Shown here one piece after another: positions 10,941-23,578 of a stretch of 64,000 bases of DNA. Where the stretch lies: the NCBI GenBank assembly GCA_964016875.1, contig OZ024736.1, forward strand, positions 43,618,707 through 43,682,706. Direction: 5' to 3'. Made by a program: the position numbers and the translations under genes. The stretch is from Fallopia convolvulus (Eukaryota; Streptophyta; Magnoliopsida; Caryophyllales; Polygonaceae). Under the pieces are notes generated by a model. The model was not told where the DNA came from and made no database searches. It saw only the letters and a list, made by a program, of their open reading frames with translations. Each line of letters begins with the position of its first letter. The first letter of the stretch is position 1.

Positions 10941-11929
10941 TCTTTTTTTCTAAATTAGAATTTTATTCTAACTTAATAAAAAAAATTGTTAGAAAACAAA
11001 CTAATTTAGTTATAAAATAATGAAAATTCATAAGTAAGGGCACCAACCGAACTTTTGCAAGTGTTCGGGGTACCATCCGGAATACTAGTTTTTCATGACA
11101 CCATTTGAAAAAGCCAAAAACTCGAGGGTACCAATTGAAATTTCCCAATTTTAAAATAAGTACTAAATATTCCAGACTTGATGGAGTCGCTTTTGATGTC
11201 TAGCTATTGATGTATAGTCATTAAGGTGATAAGATTTAATTGGACCTTTAATCGGTAAACGGTCGTATATTAACAAACATTTAGATTTATATCACATGAA
11301 AAGTTGACTAAAATCATTGTAATTTTGGTACCAAAAGAATCCATGAGAAGAGAAAGAAAGATATGACTATGAGAAGATGGAAGAGGGATGAAAGAGAAGG
11401 CAACGTCACTCCAATTAACGGTGAAGACCACCACACGAAATAAATATTTGTCAGAGATACCACTATCATCGACAAAACTAGTCATAAAATAGACAGTGCC
11501 CTAGAAAGCTCGAAATGGTAAATATGTATATAAGAAGAAAGGATATACAAGAGCAAGACTTACAAAGAAGCCTCACTAAAACCCCATGAACAAGCTCGTA
11601 GTTTTCTCCACACCCCTTTACAACCAACCAAAAAACTAGCATGTTGCTCACCAGGTGAGTACGTGATTAGTATCGCCACAAAAACCTCATCAAGAGGACC
11701 CAAAAAAGCCAGCCCTACACTAAGATGCAACTTGGTAAAATGAGCTAAAAAAGGACCCTAAAAAGGTCCCTAGCAACATGCAAACACAACAACCTAGAGC
11801 CAAGGCAAACACAACCTAGCACAACACAAGAGAAGCCCTCAAAAAGGCAACATCATCACACAAAAACAGCCCATACAAGTAAAAAATGAGGCTTAACAAC
11901 ATAAGTAAATCACCAACTACATCCTCAAG
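10941..11929. other. Intergenic, no gene recognised
   Basis: Moderately AT-rich DNA. About 11037-11150 contains repeated 'gcaccaaccgaac / ggtaccatccgg / ggtaccaattg' phrases suggesting an old tandem motif. From about 11480 on it may belong to the 3' untranslated end of the decayed LINE that follows on the minus strand. Nothing else can be supported. Confidence 0.45.
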
Positions 11930-12650
11930 AAGCCTCTCCATTTTCTCCCATGTCTCTCATTCAAGTCAACTTTGCGAGAGACCCTTAGTCTACATTCTTC
12001 AAGGATCCTCATATAGCAAGTTGTGGCATTAAGTACCACACCACCATGAAGAGCATCATTCCTAGTTCTCCATATATATGAAGTACACCAAGCAAGAGAA
12101 AGTTAGGAGACGTACATTATAGATGATTACATTCTTGGCTTGAGACTCTTGGAAGTTTGGAACTATACTAGCCAATCTTCAATGGAGCTTCTCCTTACTC
12201 CAACATTCAACCAATTAAAGACTCAATTGACAACATCATTGGTAAAAGGACAATTGAACCACAAATGGTTATTGTCCTCTCTTCCTTGTTTGCACAAAAC
12301 ACAATATCAATGTTCGAGATCCCCCAAGCACATATATTTGCCCTTAAAGGCATACGGTCAAGCTCGACCAACCAAGTTTGGAAACTCCACCTCTTGTTGA
12401 AAAAGGCTACCCTTCCACAAGCCCCCAAATTAAAATAGACTTTTTCACCCTTAGGTATTCATAAAGAACATTGGTTACATACCTACCATTCAGCCATTGG
12501 AACTCACTCAAGTCGGCCTCAAGGTCTACTCCAACTGCTGGGTTATGCCCATCCAAAGTAAAAAGTCGCCCCGAACCCGGATGATGCATCTTCAAGCCCA
12601 AGACGCCCTCCTCCTAGCCACGACGTTCAAGAACGACTTTCTATCGCTAA
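11930..12650 (-). mobile_element. Decayed L1-type LINE, C-terminal zf-RVT region
   Basis: Reading the minus strand in broken frames gives the typical end of plant LINE reverse transcriptases: a linker-helix stretch (EFQWLNGRYVTNVL), then LCKQGREDNNHLWFNC, a C-x2-C...H-x4-C-like zinc-finger block, and finally YIWRTRNDALHGG, the standard 'W-R-x-R-N-x-x-x-H' ending. Several frame changes and stops separate the blocks, so it is dead. The upper end is ill defined and may extend to about 12780. Confidence 0.72.
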
Positions 12651-12936
12651 GACTGTGTTAAAACCACCTACCAAACACAACTTTTCCCAAAGTGAATATC
12701 CAAACAAGCTTCCCACATTACCCTAGAGAGCGCTAGAGACAAAACGACGCATTTCACAGAGAAGACGAAGGGCGAAATCAAAATTAACTGACTATTCAGT
12801 TTAACTTTTGATCATTAATTGTACGATATATCAGACCTAAGATTTAATATTTGGATTTAATGTTTTCAAATTTACGTTAAAAGTCGTATTTATCTTCTTA
12901 AAATGATTTTTTTATAATTAGTTGCAATTAGAGAAA

Positions 12937-13205
12937 CCATAAGCTCCACATGGGGTGGCCTAGTGGTAAGAGGTATGAGACTATGAGGGGATGTTGGAAG
13001 GTTCCGGGTTCGATCATTGCCTTCGTCCTTATACTTGAGTGAAAAACCAAGTCTCACCATTTTTCATACAATCATACCACTAGGTCGAGTCGGTCGGTGT
13101 AAGCCGGTCTACCTGGTTCATGACCCGAGTCGGTGTAAGCCGGTCTACCTGGTTCATGACCCGAGGTTTACCACCAAAGGTTGGTCCCTCGTTAAAAAAA
13201 AAAGA
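12937..13205 (+). mobile_element. tRNA-derived SINE with A-tail
   Basis: The 5' part has an A-box (TGGCCTAGTGGTAAGAGG at about 12957) and a B-box (GGTTCGATC at 13008-13016) in tRNA-like spacing, followed by a non-tRNA body and a terminal A10 run. The 7-base direct repeat AGAGAAA flanks it at 12930-12936 and 13206-13212, a short candidate target duplication. The body contains a 36-bp tandem duplication (about 13094-13165). Small open frames here are incidental. Confidence 0.75.
13094..13165. repeat. 36-bp tandem duplication inside the SINE
   Basis: The phrase beginning TCGGTGTAAGCCGGTC and running through TTCATGACCCGAG occurs twice head-to-tail with a 36-base period and near-perfect identity. 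Confidence 0.85.
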
Positions 13206-13873
13206 AGAGAAAATACCCATATTACACATGAGTTTATTTTTTATATCTACCTTACTACAAGCTAAATATTTTATTATTAGGTTCGGTATATGTATGGTAC
13301 GGGGTTTGGGCTAGTTTACCACGTAGATGCAACATTCGATCATTTTGATGTGAACCAACTAAAAATAGAAAATCCTAAACAAAAAAATTACACAAAAATA
13401 AATGAAGAAAAGACGCCGAAGGAATGAGAAAAGACCCAACCGCTGGAAGACAGAAACCAAAATCCCCAATTCTGGTTGGGGTTTAATTCCAAAGTTGCTT
13501 CGTCAATTCTTACAGGGGGATTTCTGTCTTCATTTTCGCGCTGAATGTCTTTATCCTTGTATGATTTGCATCTGACTCAAGCAAATTTCAATTTCAATTT
13601 CGTTGGATAATTTTCAAGCATCTACATTTGCTTCGTCAACGTTTCTGCAAATCTTTGTAATTTCTCTCGGCCGGCATCTTCGAATTTGTGCTCCCTGCTC
13701 AACATGTTTGCTTGTGGTAAGTTTCCGATTCGCCTATTTTTCATTAGACTTTGTTTATCATGTAGCAGGTGGTCTTTCGCTTTCAATTAAATGTGCATTT
13801 AATATGTTGTTATAGGTAACGTTCTTTGTGTATCAGAGGCCTTCTCGACGATGAGTTGATAACATATACCGGC

Positions 13874-16077
13874 ATGGGTTGGTTTAGGAACATTTTCAAG
13901 GGTTCATGCCATAAGTTTTTGAAAGGACATAAGGTAAACCCACTGATTCTTCTTACACAACTCTCCAATATATGATATGTTTTGTTGCGCCATCAGTTGG
14001 AGAGTCTTAGTAGAACTGTTGCATGATTTGGACTCTTGTTTCATTGTAGGATCAATGTACATTTAATGAAGAAGATGAAGAGATAGATCATGCTATTGCT
14101 TTATCACTTGCAGATCAAGGGGGGAAACAAAAGCAAGTCATTGGTGAGTTACATTTTACCTAGTAATTAGTCATATGCTTATTGTTGCACCTAGTTTGAC
14201 TGACCTTGACCCAGAAGCTATTTTATATTTTTCCTTTCAATTTTTCTAATTTTTAAACCTTACATTCCCAAGCAGCAATCATAATCAGAACGCCTATGCA
14301 TTTTGTTAGATTTTAAATCACAACTTGAGGAAGAACAGCTTGCTAGAGCACTTCAAGAAAGCCTGAAATCCGTTGCTCCTTCTCAACCTTCCTATGATAA
14401 TGGGAACTTCAATAAACATATTCCTCTTGCCTTCTCTGATGGATACAGGTATGAACCCCAATGAAACTTTTATGGACCGTATTATGGAAGAAACCGTTAC
14501 ATCAATTTGATTAAAATCTCGTCTCTCTTAAGCAGAATCTGTGCTGGTTGCCATAACGTGATCAGCATTGGCCGTTTCCTGACCTGCTCGGGTGCATTTT
14601 GGCATCCTGAATGTTTCAAATGCCGTGCGTGCAACTTGCCAATTTCAGGTGATGAGGTAATGAATTTGCTTTTTACTGACTAAGAATTACTTCAACTGAA
14701 TAATATTAGCTTTCACTGTGTTTCCTTTTGTAGTTCTCCATGTGTGGAGCTTATCCTTATCACAAAGCTTGTTACAAGGAGCAGTTTCACCCAAAATGTG
14801 GCGTATGCAACCAATTTGTAAGTGCATTTCTGTATTCATTATTTTTTTCCTTATCCTATTTGTATGTCGCTTTTATACACTGTAGCGGAGACTCACTGGG
14901 TCAATGATGATGATGATCCTATTTGTATTTGGAGCTTATGAGCTGGATTTTTTGCAGATACCAGCGAATGCAGTGGGTCTTATTGAGTATAGAGAACATC
15001 CTTTTTGGGAGCAAAAGTATTGCCCAGCTCACGAGATTGATGCAACTCCTAGGTGTTGCAGTTGTGAGCGAATGGAAGTAAGAACTCATATCTTTGTCTT
15101 CCTCCATGTAAAGCTTTTTGACAAAGTTGAAATCTTTTCTTACACATATAGGCACGGGGCACTGGATATATCTCCCTTGATGATGGACGGAGACTATGCC
15201 TAGAATGTCTAGAATCAGCAGTCATGGATACTAATCAGTGTCAACCTCTGTATCTCGACATACAAGAGTTCTATGAAGGCTTAGGCATGAGACTTGGGCA
15301 GGAAGTGCCTTTGCTTCTCGTTGAGAGGCAAGCTCTGAATGAAGCCATGGAGGGAGAATGGCAGGTAAGATGTTTCTAGTTATAATGTGGTTTTACAGTA
15401 AAAAGTAACATTTTGTGTGTCTTCTCCTCTTCACCAGGGTCATAATCATATGCCAGAGACTAGAGGACTTTGTTTGTCTGAGGAACAAACTATCACTACT
15501 GTGAGAAGACCAAAACATAGGGGTGGAAATGGAAACATGAATGTGATAACAGAGCCATTTAAACTAACACGCCGTTATGATGTCACTGCAATTCTCATTC
15601 TCTTTGGCCTCCCAAGGTATAACTTTCTTATTTTGCTTATCAGAGAACACAAAAATGTGATTTAAGTACATTTCAAAGCCTTAAAGCTAGTAAATCTGAT
15701 CTTTTTCTCTGCCTAGATTGTTGACTGGATCAATCCTCGCGCATGAGATGATGCACGCTTGGCTACGGCTCAAAGGATTTCGAATGTTGGCTCCTCGGAT
15801 CGAGGAAGGAATCTGCCAGGTGTTGGCATACAAGTGGTTAGAAACCCAGCTCAACTCCGGGGCTAACAATAGCCAAGCATCTTCATCATGTAGTAGTAGT
15901 TGTGGAAAGAGATCGTCTTTCGAGTTGAAGCTTGGCAAATTCGTCAAGATCCGAATAGAATCTGATATTTCACCCGTTTATGGAGATGGGTTTCGAGTGG
16001 CTAATCAGGCCGTGCTCAAGTACGGTCTTAATAGAACGCTTGATCATTTGTGGATGACAGGTAGCCTGCCCTACTGA
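13874..16077 (+). CDS. DA1: DA1-type LIM-domain peptidase and ubiquitin receptor
   Basis: DA1 proteins are ubiquitin-activated peptidases that limit organ and seed size by cleaving growth regulators. Exons: 13874-13933, 14050-14143, 14310-14448, 14536-14656, 14734-14817, 14958-15077, 15152-15364, 15438-15616, 15717-16077; sum 1371 nt, 456 residues. In order: MGWFRNIFKG start; two ubiquitin-interacting motifs (EEIDHAIALSL and EEQLARALQESL); a LIM domain (CAGC to CGVC, about residues 98-165) and a LIM-like cysteine cluster with CCSCERME; and the peptidase domain with HEMMH at residues 346-350. Shorter between the UIMs and LIM than Arabidopsis DA1. Ends WMTGSLPY, so orthology to DA1, DAR1 or DAR2 is not settled. 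A leader intron (about 13718-13815) is suggested by GTAAGT and TTATAG. Confidence 0.93.
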
Positions 16078-17152
16078 AAATACCATTTTGCTCAAGTCTT
16101 TTGGAATTCAGTTGCTCAAAATCACCAGACTGCCGTAAGGTTTAACAAAGGTTACAGATTACAGACAAAAAAGTTATGACAAATCGCTATAATTTTGTTC
16201 ATAAGTAAAAGTTTAGGCCTATAACAGCGATTGCAATTTGCTCAAATCTACATCGACGTGAAATATACGTACTATTGTATTGTAAAAAGCAACTCGATCT
16301 AAATCAACAATCCATCAATTTCCATCTTTCAAGGGTAAAAATGCGAGCCCAACTGAATTAATGTCGGTAAGAATTCAGTTGGTATGGCGAAATAAATCGC
16401 TCATAGGTTCATAGCAATATTCGACCGAGCGTTACAATTATTCAATGACAAATAACGTGAGAATCTCAAAGTACATTATGTAACCCAGCTGTGAGCAGAT
16501 AACTGAGAATTAATTGCGTGGCGCAAGGCTGAATCCCGTGAACCCGCGCGTAAGCTTCACTTTAACGGTTAGAACATTTCTCCCCATGGGCCCCACGTGA
16601 CCAACAAACCTCGTGCGCAACAAGTAGTAGATAAATCAATTCTTATGTTTGAACTGGATTTTCACCCATCATCATTCTTTTTAATAATCGTTGATAGACT
16701 TGATTTCGCTAGGTCATGATCGATCCACATAACTCAGTCTTGGTTCATCGATCACTAGAATGGCGAATCCTGTAGTGTGAAACGTGGTCCTTCCTGATCC
16801 TGACACGTCAACGAAATATGTATGTACTCCTTGACTCGTGCAGGTGGCGTCCAGGAGGATAAAACCCAAATCCAATAAGGAAGCACTACCAACCGTTCAA
16901 AAAAAATAGTAAAAATAATCCCCATATCCTCCTTTGTTGTTTATATTGAACAGCGCCTTTCATTCCCAAAATCAAAATCCAGACAAATTAGTTACTCCAA
17001 ACTCCAAACTCCAAACCCACAAACCTTTTATCCCCACACACATAATTGTTTGTATTTTTTTCTTGTTACGTGAACCTCTTCGATTAGACCCATGTAAGAA
17101 AACGTAGTAGCTAGGCGAATTATCCAAAGGTCTGAGTTTGTCTGGGATAGCC
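16078..17152. other. Intergenic region between DA1 and the MATE gene
   Basis: Contains the DA1 3' flank and the MATE leader. No coding sequence is recognised on either strand. The segment from about 16510 to 16620 is locally less AT-rich and contains CCACGTGA (a G-box-like CACGTG core) near 16592, a possible element for the MATE gene; motif evidence only. Confidence 0.45.
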
Positions 17153-19939
17153 ATGGATAATGCTAGGGCTCCATTGTTGAACCGGGATGGAGAAGAGGAG
17201 GATTCCAGGAGCCTTTCTGCAATTGAAGAGTTTGGGAAAGAATCCAAGTTGCTTTGGGACATAGCTGGGCCGGCCATCTTCACCGCCATTGCCCAGTACT
17301 CTTTGGGGGCTCTCACTCAGACCTTCGCTGGATTCGTCGGAGAACTCGAGCTCGCTGCCGTTTCCATTGCAAACTCCGTCGTCTCCGGCCTTGCCTTCGG
17401 CGTCATGGTATAATTGAGTTCATAATTCGATCTGCAAAGTTCTTATGTGCCTTTTTTATCAGTGCATTTGGTAGGGTCTTGATGTTTAATTTTCACATCT
17501 GGGTTTATTTATGAGAGTTTCACATCAAGGTCTATTGGGTTAACCTGTTCTGGGTCACTGAAAATTGCTTTAGCAAAATTGAAAATAACACTTTCTTTCT
17601 TGAGTAAAGGAAATTTGGTTATTTGTTATTGTCAATTGTCGAAAAGTTTTGATTTTGATATTGTAAATGATATCATAATGTTTATGAAATTCTTTCTAAC
17701 TTGCTCAAAGTATCAATCTTGTGTAGTTGGGAATGGGAAGTGCTCTGGAAACTCTGTGTGGGCAAGCATTTGGTGCAGGCAAGATCAGGATGCTGGGAAT
17801 ATACATGCAAAGATCATGGGTCATCCTGTTGACCACTGCCTTCCTTCTCACTCCCCTCTACATTTGGTCTCCTCCCATTCTTCAGCTCATGGGACAAACC
17901 TCACAAATCTCCAAAGCTGCTGGTACTCTCACTTGTTTCTCATTTACATCTCCATCTCCTTTAATTTGATCAATTTCAGTAGTTTTTGGGGTTCAACTTG
18001 TCCTGTACTGAGAAAGTTCAGGAGATGTGACTTTGGTACTTTTATGAGTACTATGAAGTTAAAAATCTGATGGTTTCAGGACTGTTTTTGTGGGTCCCTT
18101 TGCTGAATCTTATATATGGATGTTGGCTTTGTTTGTATTCAAATTAATGGTGGTCTAGTTAGGTAGGTGCCAACTGATCTCAAACTCTGGATCTCCTGTT
18201 TTTCATTCCTTTGGACTGTTTGGTAGTCTGAATGGTAGGTGTTGAATAATGATTCAGGAATCACCAAAAAAAAAGCTTAAAATTCCTGTTCTTAGTAGTT
18301 TGGTAGCATGTATTAGTGATCACCTCAAGAACCAACTAATTTCATATGAAGTTACTGTCGAAATTACCAATTGTATCAGAATTGTGGCATAATCCTCTTA
18401 CCTGTCAACAATGTTGCAGGTAAGTTTGCAATATGGATGCTTCCTCAGTTATTCGCATACGCCTTGAACTTCCCAATACAAAAATTCTTGCAATCACAGA
18501 GGAAAGTGTGGGTGATGGCTTGGGTGTCAGCTATTGTTCTTGTCCTCCACACAGTCTTAAGCTGGCTCTTCATTCTGAAGCTGGGCTGGGGCCTCGTTGG
18601 AGCTGCTGTCGTTCTCAATGCCTCGTGGTGGCTGATTGTCATATGTCAGCTTCTCTACATTTTCATCACGAAATCGGATGGCGCTTGGAGCGGTTTCTCT
18701 TGGTTAGCGTTTTCTGACTTGTGGGGCTTCGTCAAGCTTTCTCTTGCTTCTGCTGTTATGCTCTGGTATATACCTACCCGCAAACTATATCAAGTTTCAA
18801 GTCAATTTGGTTGAATTGTGCTAGTACTATATCATGGTTTTTGGTGCAGCTTGGAGTTTTGGTACCTAATGATTCTAGTGGTGATCACCGGTCGCCTGGA
18901 GAATCCTTTGATTCCAGTTGATGCCATCTCTATATGGTAGCTCCATCACACTTCATTCTTTAATTTACCTTGACATCAGCTAGGATCGTCGTATAATCCT
19001 AGTTCCTGAATTCTTTGCAGCATGAACATACAAGGATGGGACGCAATGATTGCAATGGGTTTCAACGCCGCCATTAGGTAATTTAGCCTTTATCTTGATT
19101 TCCATCTAATTATTATCTTCACTGCAATAGAATCTTATAAAGCTCTTGTTTTTTTCTTCTTCTCAAAACCTTCTAGTGTGAGGGTATCGAACGAGCTAGG
19201 AGCCGGAAACTCAAGACAAGCCAAAATTTCCGTCATGGTTGTGTCAGGAACTTCAATAGCTATAGGCGTAGTTTGCTTTGTTGCGGTGTTGGCGACTAAA
19301 GATTGGTTTCCATACCTCTTCACAGCTAGTCAAGCTGTGGCTCAGCTCACTACTGAACTTGCTCTTTTGCTCGCCCTTTCGGTTCTTCTCAACAGTCTCC
19401 AACCAGTTTTATCTGGTAAATAAAAGAGACATTCTTTGTACATCAAAATTGTTTCTTTTCCCCCCTCTGTATCTAAATTAGAAAAACATTGTTTTTTCAG
19501 GTGTTGCCATCGGAGCCGGGTGGCAAGCGACTGTGGCGTACATCAACATCGGTTGCTACTACCTTGTGGGATTGCCTGCTGGCATAGTCCTTGGATTCAC
19601 ACTTGGATTCGGGGTCGTTGTAAGTCTCATTGTCTTTAAACTTAGAGAGCGATTAATCCTGGTGGATATAGAAAAAATCAGCTGATATGTGTTGTGGTTT
19701 ATATGTTAGGGAATTTGGAGCGGAATGTTAGGCGGAATCTGTTTGCAAACCATTATTCTAGTGGTGATCGTTTATCTAACAAACTGGAGTCAAGAGGTAA
19801 TTGTGTTCTTGCCTGATTCTTATAGACTAGTAGTCCTAGAAAACCAAATGCTTATGAGTTTTGCTTGCTCAATGCTGTGCAGGCGTCAAAAGCCGAGAGC
19901 CGGGTGCGGCAATGGGGTGGCTCACTGGCGGATACCTGA
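17153..19939 (+). CDS. MATE family multidrug and toxin extrusion transporter (DTX type)
   Basis: Proton-coupled antiporter of organic compounds at the vacuolar or plasma membrane. Exons: 17153-17407, 17727-17922, 18420-18765, 18850-18936, 19021-19077, 19177-19415, 19501-19619, 19710-19796, 19883-19939; sum 1443 nt, 480 residues, in the usual range with 12 membrane segments. Family blocks: GMGSALETLCGQAFGAG (helix 2-3), RVSNELGAGN, VLSGVAIGAGWQ, and the MNIQGWD segment after an ISIC end. The ATG at 17153 is used because the open frame before it has no ATG. The family also contains flavonoid transporters such as TT12, but the substrate cannot be told here. The tail ends soon after the last helix (REASKAESRVR-like basic stretch). 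Intron 2 is long (17923-18419). Confidence 0.93.
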
Positions 19940-21869
19940 TCAAGAAGAGGCTTGAAAATTGCAAGCAGCTAACACCACATGAATCATGCATGATACTATT
20001 GTTTATTGCTTGAGAGGAAACAAACTACATTTTATATGATAGGGGATCAAATGAGAATTATTCCTATCATGTTAAATGAGAACAAATATGGAGCGTTAGA
20101 TCTGAGAAATCAACGGCTGTAATAAAGCGCGTGTGTTCTCTTATTTTTTTAAAGCGAGGGGTATTTTTGACTTTACATGCATAGAATAAGAAATATTGGA
20201 CAATAGCTTTATCGTTTGTTGAACGAGCGTACTTCGAGCGAGCATTCTTCTTTCACTCCTTTTCTGTCATTGTTGTTGCTTCTTCTTCTAATTTGACTTG
20301 ATTTTTATGTTGATTTCGACACCACTTTCGTTCTCACTTCTTGGATTAGGTACAGGTTACACCATTAATGGCGCTTTAAGTTTGGTTTGCTCGGCATGCC
20401 CTAATTTCTCTAATCTCTTGTATGATTGTGGTATTTGTATCTTTTATGAAGGGTTTTGCCTATTTGCGTGTTTCAATTTCTAGTTGAAACAATTTGATTT
20501 CACCTGCTTCTATTTTGTTTTTTGCTTGCTCCAAAGATATTTGAATATGAGTGGATTTGATTAGAAATAGAGGTTAATTTTGTATACTTGTTTGATTGTC
20601 CACCAAGTGTTTGATAAAATGCCTAAACCTTTTTTTCCCCTTCAAACTCAAAATTTTGCTTGATTGCTTGAATGTTGGATGAACTTGGCTATTAGTTGTT
20701 TGTTGCACATTCATGGGCTGGATTTCGTTGATAAACCGTAAACCCTTTAGTGAATTCCCTTTTTGTTATTTACATGAACCGCATTGTGATTTTTAATGAA
20801 CCTTATAGTGTAATATTATGAACCGTAATGACAATATTTGTGAACCAACGAAAAAACGTTTTTTCACATTTTTATTGCCCATTATGTGTTCCATGTTGCT
20901 TATAAATTAGTAATTTTATCCTTTTTTTATTGTAGGTTGTTCATCAAGCTCTAGTCATCCTAATTTGTCTCATTCGGATAATGATGCTAGTATTGACATT
21001 GTTTCATCGAAGGGTCTTGATAATGATGAGAATGTTGATGGTGTTCCATTGGATGATCATGATGAAGCTAGTGACACCTACATTCTTCACTTATCACAAT
21101 ATTGTTCTTATTTCATTCCCAAAATTGAACATTAAAGTTCCAATTCTCTATTTGTCTTTTTAGTAGTTGTTATGTGTTTTGGGGATTAAGTTGTCTATTT
21201 TTATGTAGTTGTGTTTGACAAATCACTTTGCTACATTGTAATTTCTTTTAAGGTTGTTTTTGACTTCACATCGAACCCAATGAGTTGAATGCCTTCCTTA
21301 CAAAATTTATGCATTTTCTGTTAAATGAACTGATTATTTAAAATTCATGCACCTTCTTGTTGAAGACTATGAACCTTCATGTTGAAGACTATGAATCTTA
21401 ATATTAAACACTATGAACTGTGTAATTAATACTCGCAAAACATATTTCAAAGTCTAAAATATTTTTACCCATCTGTGTATAATACACAATTTAAGTTAGC
21501 GTGACAGATTATGTCATGTATATCATCGAAAGATCAACATCGAGCAAAAACCATTAGATATTCATTTTATTTGTCAGTGAAATGAGATATGAAACGCCGA
21601 CACATGTAATGTCAATGAAAAAACATTTAATCCATTGAGCAAAATGAGTCTATGAATTTAACAGCATGCACCATATATACAACAAGCAATCAAGGATCAA
21701 TCGTTTACTTTTTTTCTTCTCAAAATGGACCTTTTCCATTGCGTAGCACCTGTAGTGATTTCCACTGCTTCTAGTTAACTATTGTAATAACAATATAATT
21801 TAAAATCATAGTTAGTATTCAATTAACCTACAAGTATAAAATTGAAATAACAAGTACACTTAAAAACGC

Positions 21870-22085
21870 ATGAACCAAACTGTAATGTACTATGAACCAA
21901 AAGAACAAATGTCATGAATCGAAATTACAACTAGTATGTATGACTTACAAGACATGAACTGTAAGATGAAATATTATGAACCAAACTTTAATGTACTATG
22001 AACTAAAAGAACAAATGTCATGAACCAAAATTACAACTAGTATGACTTAAAAGACATGAACTATAAGATGAAATATTATGAACCC
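21870..22085. repeat. About 106-bp tandem duplication in the MULE-like element
   Basis: Two head-to-tail copies, each starting TGAACCAAACTKTAATGTAC and running through AACAAATGTCATGAA, ACAACTAGTATG and ACATGAACTRTAAGATG. They differ by a few substitutions and small indels. A partial third start (TATGAACCCGAGC) follows. Confidence 0.8.
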
Positions 22086-22153
22086 GAGCTTACAAAATCA
22101 TGAACCGAAAGACGAGTTATAATGAACCAAAATATATAAAGCGTTTATAAAAT

Positions 22154-22224
22154 TAGCCTATGTGAGATTTGAACCCACATCTATGTGCATGTGCACATTG
22201 CTCTACCATTTGAGCTAATAGGCT
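22154..22224 (-). tRNA. tRNA-like cloverleaf (probable pseudo-tRNA) inside the transposon
   Basis: The minus strand gives a 7-bp perfect acceptor stem (AGCCTAT/ATAGGCT), a D arm with A-box (TAGCTCAAATGGTAGAGC) and a T arm with B-box (GGGTTCAAATCTC), and the discriminator base is A. The anticodon arm is abnormal: 16 bases (ATGTG, 6-base loop, CACAT) instead of 17, with CAT in the loop, so anticodon identity is uncertain. Total 71 nt without an intron. It could be a decayed Met-like tRNA captured by the element or a transcribed tRNA-like promoter; a functional tRNA is unlikely. Confidence 0.5.
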
Positions 22225-22601
22225 ATCAATTGTCAAAAATGGAACTTTTCTAATCGAAGACTAAACGTGTATTCGTTAATTTATGAGAAGTAGACTACGA
22301 AAAGTCTGTAGGTCTAATCTTCCTACACAGAAGCAAAATACCAAGAAGTTGTAAATCAGGATCAAACATACTCTAATTACCAAAGAATATCATTTATATT
22401 CAAAGAGTACAAGATGAGAAGACAAGACAAAGAATACAACGATTATCATCCGAAATTAGATCTCACACATATAAACACCCACAAACAACTTCACGGAGGA
22501 GGGAAATTTCGATCAGAGAAATGAAAGATCATTTAAATAAATACATTAGAAAATTTAGATCTTTCTCAACCAAGTGCCAACAACAAAAAAACAAAAAAAA
22601 A

Positions 22602-22813
22602 TTGGATCTTTCTCAATTCAAAAATAAGAACCACAACTAAGATAAAGACATTAGAAACAATATTCAATTGAGAAGGAGAAGGTCAAACCGATCAATTTTA
22701 GAAAAGAATTTGTGGACTTTGACGAGGCTAAGAAGATATGTCGCCGTGAAGGTCGTGATTCTTTCTCCCGATTCCATCCTTCCGTCCTGATTCTCTCTCT
22801 ATTCCTTTTTAGG
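22602..22813. repeat. Dispersed repeat module, copy B
   Basis: Matches 9759-9981 over about 210 bases in the same orientation, sharing TTGGATCTTTCTCAATT, TTCAATTGAGAA, AAACCGATCAATTTTAG-like and GACTTTGACGAGGC. It lies just inside the right end of the MULE-like element. Confidence 0.8.
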
Positions 22814-23040
22814 GTTGTTTAAAAGTTGCGTGAATTGAAAGGGGGTGAGTTTGGGAATAAGGGAAGGTATTTTTGGAAGACTTTGATATATTTTTTTTCC
22901 AAATTACGCTCCGTGCCATTAATTAAAGAATCAACCTTTTTTTTTAATTTTTGCTAGATCTAATCTCATCCGTCCATACTCCTCATTCAACGCTCTCAAT
23001 TTGTTCTTAGTTCTCACCCTAAGGATTTTTAACACCAGAA

Positions 23041-23578
23041 CTTGACTCTTATAAGCATAGTACTGGTAGATATCTCAATTTTCTAAAGGCTTGTAATTGT
23101 ATTATAATTGCGATTATTTAAGGTTTATTATGGTTATAAATGTTAATGTTGTGTTGCATTCATCGGCTGAATATTTGAAACTAATAATTGAAATTTCTTA
23201 AGTTAATTGTATTCTTTGTAGACCAAATCGGTTAGGATTTGTAAGAGAAATTACATGTATTACATATTGATACTAAAATGTGTTGATTAAAGTATTCATC
23301 CATGAGGCTTTGCAAGCAACACCCAACCAAAATGTAGTCTCGGATCGATCAGTTATATCTCGAGTCAAGAGTATTTTAACTAGTTTCTACCAAAAAAAAA
23401 AGAGTATTTTAACTAGTACGATTTTCTTAAAGATTATTCTTTTGGTTTACAAAGAAACTTAAAATTGTTCCTAGCTTCCAGAGAACAAACTTTAAATTCA
23501 CAAATCAATAAAATTTACCCAAAATAATACTTACGTGTATCTACTACTTCTAGAGCTATATAAGAAGCCCAATCTCAA
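23041..23578. other. Spacer between the transposon and RPS9
   Basis: AT-rich, no gene seen. The phrase AAGAGTATTTTAACTAGT occurs twice close together (about 23367-23385 and 23400-23418) around an A-run, a small local duplication. The last 170 bases before 23750 belong to the RPS9 promoter and leader. Confidence 0.5.

Larger units (their letters stand above)
20040..23040. mobile_element. Non-autonomous MULE-like DNA transposon
   Basis: The two ends resemble each other as inverted repeats: left about 20072-20120 (TGAGAACAAATATGGAGCG then TTAGATCTGAGAAATC) and right, read on the minus strand from about 23018 (TGAGAACTAAGAACAAATTGAGAGCG then TTGAATGAGGAG). Inside are an acidic reading frame near 20938-21165 (SHSDNDASIDIVSSKG-like), which loosely recalls the N-terminus of FAR1-type MULE transposases; many TATGAACC phrases; a tandem duplication; a tRNA-like structure; and repeat module copy B. 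No transposase core is present. Exact termini and target duplication were not found, so the limits are approximate. Confidence 0.5.

Noticed and set aside
17579..18070. 163-codon frame in the MATE gene
   Set aside because: It overlaps exon 2 in the wrong frame and runs through introns on both sides.
20298..20483. 61-codon hydrophobic frame in the MULE-like element
   Set aside because: T-rich low-complexity leader-like DNA; no similarity recognised.
8977..23034. CCCTAAGGATTTTTAAC, 17 identical bases, at about 8977 (MED18 arm B) and about 23018 (end of the MULE-like element)
   Set aside because: A single 17-base AT-rich match is near chance expectation for this length; flanks do not align.
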